Origin: AC-32 sp045806105
Lineage (GTDB): Bacteria > Actinomycetota > Thermoleophilia > Gaiellales > Gaiellaceae
DNA: 16,772 bases
Assembly: GCA_045806105.1 (NCBI GenBank)
Contig: JBJMJY010000106.1
Coordinates: forward strand, 1-16,772
Direction: 5' to 3'
Shown here: positions 6,976-12,509 of the stretch, one piece after another
Layout of the letters: every line of letters begins with the position of its first letter
Numbering within the stretch: position 1 is the first letter of the stretch
Position numbers and translations under genes: made by a program
The notes under the pieces: generated by a model
Told to the model about the DNA's origin: nothing
Seen by the model: only the letters and a program-made list of their open reading frames with translations
Database searches by the model: none

Positions 6976-7484
6976 GCCGCTTCCGGATCCGCGACGCCGA
7001 GCCGGGGGACGCCACCGCACTCGTCGCGCTCGCGCGCGAGGTGAGCCGGGAGCCCGAGGGCTGGCTGCTCTCCGCCGCGGAGTGGCGCGCGCCGGCGGCC
7101 GAGCGGCGCTACCTCCGCGCCGTGCGCCGTTCGCTGCACGCCGCCGTCTTCGTCGCGGACGCTCCGGAGGGCCTCGTCGGCCGCCTCTCGGTCGCGCGCG
7201 ACCCGCACCCGGCGAGCCAGCACGTCGCCGACCTCGGCCTGATGGTCGCCGCAAGCCACCGCCGGCAGGGCATCGGCCGGGCCCTGCTCGAGCGCGCCGT
7301 CGAGTGGGCGCGCGAAAGCGGCGTCGCGAAGCTCGAGCTGCACGTCTTCCCCGACAACGAGCCCGCGATCGCGCTCTACGAGTCGTTCGGATTCGTCCGC
7401 GAGGGCTACCGCCGCCGCCACTACCGCCGTGACGGCCGGTACGTGGACGCGGTGCTGATGGCCTTCGACACACTTCCGGGGTGA
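6972..7484 (+). CDS. GNAT-family N-acetyltransferase (170 aa)
   Basis: Acetyl-CoA-dependent acetyltransferase of the RimI-like GNAT fold. Motif A is clear: DLGLMVAASHRRQGIGRALL, with R97-x-x-G100-x-G102 as the pyrophosphate loop. It is followed by the typical motif B region LELHVFPDNEPAIALYESFGFVREG. The acceptor (protein N-terminus, amino acid or small amine) cannot be told from sequence. The start is the GTG that overlaps the upstream TGA in GTGA. The same frame stays open far upstream, but that part is a shadow of the ggt gene. Translational coupling with ggt and with the following DedA gene is expected. Confidence 0.88.
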   Translation: MSRFRIRDAEPGDATALVALAREVSREPEGWLLSAAEWRAPAAERRYLRAVRRSLHAAVFVADAPEGLVGRLSVARDPHPASQHVADLGLMVAASHRRQGIGRALLERAVEWARESGVAKLELHVFPDNEPAIALYESFGFVREGYRRRHYRRDGRYVDAVLMAFDTLPG

Positions 7485-8068
7485 ACGGCCTCGTCCAGCA
7501 CTACGGGCTGATCGCGCTCTTCGTGATCGTGATGCTGGAGTCGGGCGGGGTGCCGCTGCCCGGGGAGACGGCGCTGGTCGCGGCGGGCGTGTTCGCGAGC
7601 CGGGGCAAGCTCGACATCACGGCCGTGGTCGCCGTTGCCACGGCCGCGGCGATCGTGGGCGACAACATCGGCTACTGGATCGGGCGAACCGGAGGCCGAC
7701 GCCTGCTCGAGGAGCACCGCTACGTGAGCCGCTGGTTCGGTCGCGTCCTGCCGTGGTCGGAGGCGTTCTTCCGTCGGCACGGCGCGAAGACGATCTTCAT
7801 CGGCCGCTTCTTCTCGGTCCTGCGGGTCACGGCGGCCTGGATGGCCGGCGTCTCGCGGATGCACTGGTGGACGTTCTTCCTCTGGAACGCGGCCGGCGGC
7901 ATCTGCTGGGCGGCGCTCGTGGGGCTGGTCGCCTACTACCTGGGCGAGGCCGCGGCGGAGGCGATCGCGCGGTACGGCCTGATCGGCGGTGCCGTGCTCG
8001 TGGCGCTCGCGCTCGCCGGCCTCGTCGCGTTCCACCTCTGGCGGAGGCGCTTGGTGGAGTCGCCGTGA
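7481..8068 (+). CDS. DedA-family membrane protein (195 aa)
   Basis: DedA/SNARE-associated membrane protein; members act as proton-dependent transporters or flippases of undecaprenyl phosphate or other phospholipids and affect envelope homeostasis. Family landmarks are visible: LESGGVPLPGETAL near residues 20-33 (acidic residue followed by the P-x-P-G-E re-entrant loop), GDNIGYWIGRTGG near 60-72, and FIGRFFSVLRVTAAWMAG, the G-R-F...R motif, near 105-122. Four to five hydrophobic segments run through to the C-terminal helix (LIGGAVLVALALAGLVAFHLW). GTG start overlaps the previous stop in GTGA. The next gene encodes an exported phosphoesterase, which suggests a shared envelope-lipid or phosphate theme. 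Confidence 0.9.
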   Translation: MNGLVQHYGLIALFVIVMLESGGVPLPGETALVAAGVFASRGKLDITAVVAVATAAAIVGDNIGYWIGRTGGRRLLEEHRYVSRWFGRVLPWSEAFFRRHGAKTIFIGRFFSVLRVTAAWMAGVSRMHWWTFFLWNAAGGICWAALVGLVAYYLGEAAAEAIARYGLIGGAVLVALALAGLVAFHLWRRRLVESP

Positions 8069-8904
8069 CGCGGGCCGCGCTCGTGCTCGTCGTGCTCGTG
8101 CTCTGCGCGGGAGCCCAGGCCGCGCCGCGGCCGGTGCCGTCCTTCGAGCACGTGGTGGTGGTCGTGTTCGAGAACAAGGCGCGCGGCGCCGTGCTCGGCA
8201 ACCGGGCGGCGCCGGCGTTCAACGCGTTCGCGCGGCGCGGCGCCGTGCTGAGCGGCTACCGCGGCGTGACCCACCCGAGCTTGCCGAACTACCTCGCCCT
8301 CGTCTCGGGCTCGACGCACGACGTCAGGACCGACTGCACGAGCTGCGTGGTGGACGCACCGAGCCTCGCGGACGCGCTGGAGGCAAAAGGCCTCACCTGG
8401 CGCACGTATGCCGAGGGCCTGCCGCGTCCCGGCTGGACCGGCGCGCGGTGGGGCAGGTACGCGAAGAAGCACGTTCCGTTCCTGTACTTCCGGGACGTGC
8501 TCGCGAACGCGCGCCGGCTGCGCAACGTGGTGCCGCTCTCCCAGCTCTCGCCGCGGCGGCTGCCCGACTTCGCGCTCGTCGTCCCCGACCTGTGCCACGA
8601 CATGCACGACTGCCCGGTCGCGACCGGCGATGCGTGGCTGGGGCGCTTCCTGCCGCGGCTGCTGAAGGTCGAGGGGACGGTGGTCTTCGTCGTCTTCGAC
8701 GAGGCGTACCGCGCCGGCAACGGCGTCCCGGCGCTGGCACTGGGCCCGCTGGTGCGGCCAGGCACGCGCTTCCGCCCGCCGATGTCGCACTACGGCCTGC
8801 TGCGCACGATCGAGGACGGGCTTGGTCTCCCGCGGCTCGGGCGCTCCGCGCGGGTCGGCCCGGTGACCGGGATCTGGAGGCAGGGAACGGCGCCGCGGTC
8901 TTGA
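8065..8904 (+). CDS. Secreted phosphoesterase (phospholipase C/acid phosphatase family, 279 aa)
   Basis: Predicted extracytoplasmic phosphoesterase of the alkaline-phosphatase-like superfamily (PF04185 type). An N-terminal signal peptide (hydrophobic residues 4-17, cleavage likely after AQA at 17-19) is followed by HVVVVVFENKARG (E36-N37 is the first metal/active-site motif). Then come THPSLPNYLALVSGSTHDV, the conserved HPS.PNY block, LVVPDLCHDMHDCP with a metal-binding Asp/His cluster, and VVFVVFDEAY. The Cys at 14 lacks a proper lipobox (Leu at -1), so it is unlikely to be a lipoprotein. It is shorter than true phospholipases C and closer in size to AcpA-like acid phosphatases. The GTG start overlaps the DedA stop in GTGA. 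Confidence 0.85.
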   Translation: MTRAALVLVVLVLCAGAQAAPRPVPSFEHVVVVVFENKARGAVLGNRAAPAFNAFARRGAVLSGYRGVTHPSLPNYLALVSGSTHDVRTDCTSCVVDAPSLADALEAKGLTWRTYAEGLPRPGWTGARWGRYAKKHVPFLYFRDVLANARRLRNVVPLSQLSPRRLPDFALVVPDLCHDMHDCPVATGDAWLGRFLPRLLKVEGTVVFVVFDEAYRAGNGVPALALGPLVRPGTRFRPPMSHYGLLRTIEDGLGLPRLGRSARVGPVTGIWRQGTAPRS

Positions 8905-8917
8905 AGAGTGCGCCCTC

Positions 8918-9490
8918 GTGTTCGTGCTGAAGATGCTGACGGGGGCGATCGAGGCGCGGGATCCCTACACCCGCGGCCACTCCGCTCGCGTCACCGATCT
9001 GGCGGAGACCGTCGCGCGGGCGCTGGGCTGGGGCGAGGAGCGGATCGCGTCCCTGCGGCTCGGCGGGCCGCTGCACGACGTCGGCAAGCTCGCGGTCTCG
9101 AGCGACGTGCTGCAGAAGGAAGGTCGGCTCGACGATGACGAGCTCGCGGAGATCCGTGCGCACCCGAAGACCGGCGCGAAGCTCCTGCTGCGCGTCACGG
9201 CGCTGCGCGGGGCGATCCCTTACGTGCTCTACCACCACGAGCGGTGGGACGGGACCGGCTACCCGTCGGGAAAGGCCGGCGAGGAGATTCCGCTCGAGGC
9301 GCGCGTTCTCGCCGTCGCCGACGCCTTCGACGCGATGACGAGCGATCGTCCCTATCGGCGTGCGCTGACGCGAGGGGAAGCGCTGGCCGAGGTCGAGCGC
9401 TGCGCCGGGAGCCAGTTCGACCCGCGCATCGCACAGGTCTTCCTGGAGCTGTTCGCCGAGGCCGAGCTGCCGGCCGCGGTGTCGGCCTAG
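8918..9490 (+). CDS. Stand-alone HD-GYP domain protein (190 aa)
   Basis: Predicted cyclic-di-GMP (or related cyclic dinucleotide) phosphodiesterase. It contains EARDPYTRGHSARV, the catalytic LHDVGK at residues 52-57 (HD pair H53-D54), HHERWDGTGYP at 106-116 with an intact GYP motif, and the conserved DAFDAMTSDRPYR block and SQFDP near the end. No receiver, GAF, PAS or membrane sensor domain is attached, so it is only the catalytic domain. The GTG at 8918 is used; an ATG at 8933 is an alternative. It begins 13 bases after the phosphoesterase stop and is probably the last gene of the operon. The stop overlaps that of the opposing YjbR-like gene in CTAG. Confidence 0.88.
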   Translation: MFVLKMLTGAIEARDPYTRGHSARVTDLAETVARALGWGEERIASLRLGGPLHDVGKLAVSSDVLQKEGRLDDDELAEIRAHPKTGAKLLLRVTALRGAIPYVLYHHERWDGTGYPSGKAGEEIPLEARVLAVADAFDAMTSDRPYRRALTRGEALAEVERCAGSQFDPRIAQVFLELFAEAELPAAVSA

Positions 9491-9813
9491 CCGTCCAGCA
9501 GCCGCTTCGGCGCCCTCTGCTCCCAGGCGTCGGCGAGCAGCTCGTGGAGATGCGCGCGGTCGGCGCGGGAGAGCGTGACGCCGACCGCGGCGAGCCGCTT
9601 GCCCCACCGCACCGGCTCGCAAGCGGCGGGGGCCGCGTCGACGGCGGTCAGGATCCCGCCCTCGTCGAGCATCACGTTCATCCGCTCGTTGCTCCAGAGC
9701 GTGGCGAAGATCTTGCCGCCGACACGGAAGGACGGCCGCCCGTGGTGGTCCTCCTCGACGGCCCCGGGCAGCGCGAGCGCCAGCGCCCGAGCCTCGTCCG
9801 CGGAAACGGCCAC
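9487..9813 (-). CDS. MmcQ/YjbR-family protein (108 aa)
   Basis: A small protein of the MmcQ/YjbR (double-wing, CyaY-like) family, sometimes described as DNA-binding, with no firm biochemical role. Family pattern: ARALALALPGAVEEDHHGRPSFRVGGKIFATL near residues 8-39, then a charged strand, WGKRLAAVGVTLSRADRAHLHELLADAWEQRAP, where the usual ending helix and the trailing W.....AP segment are recognisable. Length is normal for the family. The start is GTG at 9811-9813, with a GGAAGG about 15 bases upstream, which is rather far, so the start is moderately certain. It lies downstream of the isocitrate dehydrogenase-like gene on the same strand, with a repeat-bearing 222-base gap between. Confidence 0.8.
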   Translation of the reverse strand: MAVSADEARALALALPGAVEEDHHGRPSFRVGGKIFATLWSNERMNVMLDEGGILTAVDAAPAACEPVRWGKRLAAVGVTLSRADRAHLHELLADAWEQRAPKRLLDG

Positions 9814-9837
9814 AGCGGCTACCGCGCGCCTTCCGTC

Positions 9838-9920
9838 ACGGTGTCTGACACGGGAGCGTGCCCATCCGAGCAGGGGATTGTGGATCGTTCGTCACACTCC
9901 GGGCACGTGTCTGACACCGG
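9838..9920. repeat. REPIN-like inverted repeat with two GTGTCTGACAC palindromes
   Basis: The 11-mer GTGTCTGACAC occurs at 9841-9851 and again at 9907-9917; each copy is itself a perfect GTGTC/GACAC dyad. The flanks make the whole unit an imperfect inverted repeat: CGTGCCC (9857-9863) is complementary to GGGCACG (9901-9907), and CG (9839-9840) to CG (9918-9919). A 5-base GGGAG bulge sits in the left arm, with a loop of about 37 bases. This layout resembles REP doublets (REPINs/BIMEs). A pair of regulator-binding sites is the alternative. No transposase gene is present. Confidence 0.6.
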
Positions 9921-10020
9921 GTCTTGAGCGCATGCGGCCGGCCTGCGGTCTTGCCGCCAGGATGGCCGCCGAGACTTGCGACGTCGGCAACATCGGACAC
10001 GCCGCGAGCCCGACGCAGCG

Positions 10021-10039
10021 CTGAGCGTCGGACGCTCAG
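10021..10039 (-). terminator. Hairpin at the 3' end of the isocitrate dehydrogenase-like gene
   Basis: CTGAGCGTC (10021-10029) and GACGCTCAG (10031-10039) form a perfect 9-bp inverted repeat around one base. A real hairpin would have 7 bp with a 5-base loop. It includes the TGA stop of the minus-strand gene. No T-run follows on that strand, so it is at best an actinobacterial-type hairpin terminator without a U-tail or an mRNA 3' stabiliser. Confidence 0.4.
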
Positions 10040-11109
10040 AGGGTCGACCAGACGTCGAGCTTCTGCTTCGTGCGGCGGATCACCTCGTCGGTGAACTCGC
10101 TCGTCCCCGCGTGGCCGCCGAGGTCGGCGGTGCGGACACCGTCCGCCACGGCCTCGAGGCACGCCTCCCGGATCGCGCGTGAGGCCTGCGCCGCCTCCTC
10201 GCCGGCGTACGACAGGACGGCCGCGGCGGCGAGGATCATCGCCATCGGGTTCGCGACGTTCTTGCCCTGCAGGGACGGTGCCGTCCCGTGCGCGGCCTCC
10301 GCGAGCACGACCGTCGGCACGTAGTCGTCGCCGAAGCCGACCAGCAGCGACTCCGAGCCGGCGATCGAACCGAAGAGCGGCAGCACCAGGTCGGAAAGGA
10401 TGTCGCCGTCGCGGTTCAGCGCCGGAATCACGAGCGGGTCGCCGCTCGCAGCGATAAGGAGCGCGAACGTCGCGTCGATCAGCTGCGGCTCGTAGGGCAC
10501 GTCCGGGTGGCGCTCGGCCGCCGCGTCCATCTCCTCCTTCAGCATCCCTTCGTAGACCGGGCTGACCGTGTACTTCGGCCCGCCGAAGACCTTGGCGCCC
10601 GTGTCCTCCGCGAGCCGGAACGCGAACTCCGCGACCGAGTGGCAGATGCGGCGCTCGATGCGCTCGGTGCGGAAGGCGGTCTCGTCGTCGCCGGACCCCT
10701 CGCGCCACTCCTCTGCGCCGTACGCGTCGCCGACGGCCATGCGCACCACGGAGATCGGCGCGTGCACGCCCCCGAACGGGACGACTCCGGGAATGCGCCG
10801 GCCGGTGCGGACGATTACGCGTCCGCCGATCTCCTCGCGCAGGATCCGGTTCGGCGAGCCGACGTCGCCAGCGCCCTCGGGCGTGATCGTCGCTGCCTTG
10901 AGGCCGAGCCCCGCCTCCCGGACGGCGGCCGCGGCCTCGTGCACGACGCGGTTCTCCGTCGCCCGCCGCGAGTCGAGCGAAAGGTCGTAGCGCGGCAGCT
11001 CGACCTCGATGGCGATCGCCTCCGGAGCGAGCACGCGCACCGCCTCCTCGAGCAGCTCCTGCCCGGTCTCGTCCCCCTCCAGCACCACGATCGTCGCCGC
11101 CGCCGTCAC
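10036..11109 (-). CDS. icd: Isocitrate dehydrogenase-family enzyme (357 aa)
   Basis: Beta-decarboxylating dehydrogenase, most likely isocitrate to 2-oxoglutarate in the TCA cycle. The substrate half follows the eukaryote-like (type II) IDH pattern: KAATITP, SPNRILRE, then R123 in VVRMAVGDAY with Tyr130, K179 in GPKYTVSPVYEG, LIDATFA, and D236/D240 in DGDILSDLV. These match human IDH1 R132, Y139, K212, D275 and D279 by eye. The cofactor loop HGTAPSLQGKNVANP (274-288) lacks the Lys/Tyr and Val of the E. coli NADP enzyme and has no Arg-His pair as in IDH1, so NAD use is plausible. At 357 residues it is about 50 shorter than typical type II enzymes. The GTG start at 11107-11109 directly follows GGGAG, too close for an ideal Shine-Dalgarno. 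It is divergent from the topoisomerase gene. Another family member (isopropylmalate or homoisocitrate dehydrogenase) cannot be fully excluded. Confidence 0.85.
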   Translation of the reverse strand: MTAAATIVVLEGDETGQELLEEAVRVLAPEAIAIEVELPRYDLSLDSRRATENRVVHEAAAAVREAGLGLKAATITPEGAGDVGSPNRILREEIGGRVIVRTGRRIPGVVPFGGVHAPISVVRMAVGDAYGAEEWREGSGDDETAFRTERIERRICHSVAEFAFRLAEDTGAKVFGGPKYTVSPVYEGMLKEEMDAAAERHPDVPYEPQLIDATFALLIAASGDPLVIPALNRDGDILSDLVLPLFGSIAGSESLLVGFGDDYVPTVVLAEAAHGTAPSLQGKNVANPMAMILAAAAVLSYAGEEAAQASRAIREACLEAVADGVRTADLGGHAGTSEFTDEVIRRTKQKLDVWSTL

Positions 11110-11156
11110 CTCCCATTGGATTAGGACCGCTCGCCGATGGCTACATCGCAGACTCT

Positions 11157-12176
11157 ATGGCGCGACGAGGAGGGTGGAGACGGCGTGGCTCCCAGCGGCG
11201 CGGGTTCCGGTACGAGGACTCGCGCGGCCGGCCGATCACGGACGAGGCCGCACTGGCGCGGATCGACTCGCTGCGCATCCCGCCGGCGTGGCAGGACGTC
11301 TGGATCTCGCCGCGCGAGCGGGCAAAGCTGCAGGCGACCGGCGTCGACAAGGCGGGCCGGCGGCAGTACCTCTATCACCCCGAATTCCGGGCGCGGCAGG
11401 AGCAGGAGAAATTCGACAAGCTCGTGCACTTCGCCGAGCGCCTTCCGGACCTGCGGAAAGTGATGAGCGAGCACCTCGACGAGGAGCCGCTCAGCCTGGA
11501 ATGGACGGCCGCGGTCGCCGTGCGGCTGATCAACGAAGGTTGGTTTCGCGTCGGCAGCGACCGCTATGCGCGCAGCTACAGGACCTTCGGGATCACGACG
11601 CTGCGCAAGGGCCACGTGCGCGTCCGCGGCAGCAGGATCAGCTTCCGCTTCCGCGCGAAGCACCGGCTGGTCTGCCGCACCGTGGTCGTCGACGCCGAGC
11701 TCGCGGCCGCGATCAAGGAGCTGCTTGCGCTTCCCGGCGGCCGGCGGCTCTTCCGCTTCCGCCGCGACGACGAGATCTACAACCTCGGGGCTCGCAGGTT
11801 GAACGAGTACATCCGCGAGAACATGGGCGAGGAGTTCACGGCGAAGGACTTCCGCACCTGGGGCGGCACACTGGTCGCCGCGATCCAACTCGCCGAGGCG
11901 AAGGCGGCCGAGACCGCAACCGAGCAGAAGCGCGTTGTCGCCGCCGTGATGCGGACCGTGGGGGAGCGGCTCGGCAATACGCCCGCGGTCGCGCGCGCCT
12001 CGTACGTGAGCCCGGCGGTGGTCGAGCAGTATCTCGACGGCAGAACGATCGACGATTACCGGCCGCGCCATTTGCGTGTCGTGGGCGCGCGCGCTTTGGA
12101 CCTCGACCAGGAGGAGCAGGCGCTGCTCAGCCTTCTGCGCTCGTGGCGCATTCGACGCGAGCGCAAGGCAGCCTGA
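11157..12176 (+). CDS. DNA topoisomerase IB, poxvirus-like (339 aa)
   Basis: Type IB topoisomerase that relaxes supercoils through a 3'-phosphotyrosyl intermediate. N-terminal domain: RGFRYEDSRGRPITDEAALARIDSLRIPPAWQDVWIS near 15-51, in two recognisable blocks. Catalytic domain: EGWFRVGSDRYA (first catalytic Arg), the TTLRKGHVRV strand carrying the Lys, KDFRTWGGT with R233, and NTPAVARASYVSPAVVEQY with nucleophile Tyr283. Asn274 stands where vaccinia has His265, which is the usual state in bacterial members such as the Deinococcus enzyme. Length is normal. The ATG at 11157 has no good ribosome-binding site; a near -10 TACATC lies 9 bases upstream. The gap to the divergent isocitrate dehydrogenase-like gene is 47 bases. 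Confidence 0.92.
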   Translation: MARRGGWRRRGSQRRGFRYEDSRGRPITDEAALARIDSLRIPPAWQDVWISPRERAKLQATGVDKAGRRQYLYHPEFRARQEQEKFDKLVHFAERLPDLRKVMSEHLDEEPLSLEWTAAVAVRLINEGWFRVGSDRYARSYRTFGITTLRKGHVRVRGSRISFRFRAKHRLVCRTVVVDAELAAAIKELLALPGGRRLFRFRRDDEIYNLGARRLNEYIRENMGEEFTAKDFRTWGGTLVAAIQLAEAKAAETATEQKRVVAAVMRTVGERLGNTPAVARASYVSPAVVEQYLDGRTIDDYRPRHLRVVGARALDLDQEEQALLSLLRSWRIRRERKAA

Positions 12177-12177
12177 C

Positions 12178-12218
12178 ATTTCGCCTCCTGATTTGGTTAA
12201 GGTGGCGAAATCCCCACC
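12178..12218 (+). promoter_or_regulatory. Structured leader/dyad ahead of the zinc-ribbon gene
   Basis: ATTTCGCC (12178-12185) is perfectly complementary to GGCGAAAT (12204-12211). After a T/T mismatch, CCT (12187-12189) also pairs with AGG (12200-12202), leaving a 10-base loop. GGTGG (12201-12205) can instead pair with CCACC (12214-12218), so the two stems exclude each other. CCTCCT (12184-12189) is complementary to the gene's own AGGAGG ribosome-binding site (12226-12231). There is no T-run, so it is not an ordinary terminator. It could act as an RNA switch or as a protein-binding operator. Confidence 0.5.
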
Positions 12219-12225
12219 GCTAACG

Positions 12226-12231
12226 AGGAGG
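12226..12231 (+). promoter_or_regulatory. Ribosome-binding site selecting a TTG start
   Basis: AGGAGG ends 4 bases before TTG at 12236. No ATG or GTG in this frame lies between, so the Shine-Dalgarno and the conserved-looking protein start together fix a TTG initiation codon. Confidence 0.7.
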
Positions 12232-12235
12232 ACCA

Positions 12236-12433
12236 TTGGCACGCAAGACCGTGCTCGTATGTGACAACTGCGGACAGGAAATCGGCGAGGGAAAGGGCGC
12301 GACGATGCGTCTGAACTTCGCAGACGCCCGCCGCGGCTCGAAGCAGGCCGATCTCTGCGACAACTGCGCCGGCGGGATGCCGGGCCGCGCGGCCGCGCGG
12401 CGAGGCCGCCGGCCGAAGTCCGTAGCGGCGTAG
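12236..12433 (+). CDS. Small zinc-ribbon-like protein with basic tail (65 aa)
   Basis: I do not recognise a named family. The protein has two CxxC knuckles, CDNC at 9-12 and CDNC at 41-44, separated by 28 residues that include a short strand pair (ATMRLNFADA). This is a probable four-cysteine zinc site. The C-terminal 16 residues are highly basic (GRAAARRGRRPKS), resembling an AT-hook-like or nucleic-acid-binding tail. A small DNA- or RNA-binding regulator or nucleoid-associated protein is a reasonable inference. TTG start with an excellent ribosome-binding site. It lies 59 bases after topoisomerase IB and is closed by a strong terminator, so it can be co-transcribed with the topoisomerase. 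Start-codon weakness plus the structured leader suggests tight control of its level. Confidence 0.8.
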   Translation: MARKTVLVCDNCGQEIGEGKGATMRLNFADARRGSKQADLCDNCAGGMPGRAAARRGRRPKSVAA

Positions 12434-12439
12434 CACGAC

Positions 12440-12467
12440 GGGGCGGGGCATCCCGCCCCTAGCTTTT
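12440..12467 (+). terminator. Rho-independent terminator
   Basis: GGGGCGGG (12440-12447) pairs perfectly with CCCGCCCC (12452-12459) around a GCAT loop and is followed by TAGCTTTT. It lies 6 bases after the stop of the zinc-ribbon gene and ends the topoisomerase/zinc-ribbon unit before the addB promoter. Confidence 0.88.
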
Positions 12468-12497
12468 CGCGGCCTCCGAGCCGTCCCGCGGCGCCAC

Positions 12498-12503
12498 TAC
12501 GAT
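12498..12503 (+). promoter_or_regulatory. TANNNT -10 box, leaderless promoter of addB
   Basis: TACGAT ends 6 bases before the GTG at 12510. No Shine-Dalgarno is present; only GGGCCG lies between. A clear -35 was not seen. Together with the terminator just upstream this marks the start of the addB-addA unit. Confidence 0.5.
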
Positions 12504-12509
12504 GGGCCG

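Noticed and set aside
8393..9622. 409-residue minus-strand open frame
   Set aside because: Opposite the phosphoesterase and HD-GYP genes, whose catalytic motifs are intact; no domain pattern of its own.
9575..10024. 149-residue plus-strand open frame across the YjbR-like gene and the repeat
   Set aside because: Ser/Ala/Arg-rich antisense product crossing the inverted repeat; no ribosome-binding site or domain pattern.
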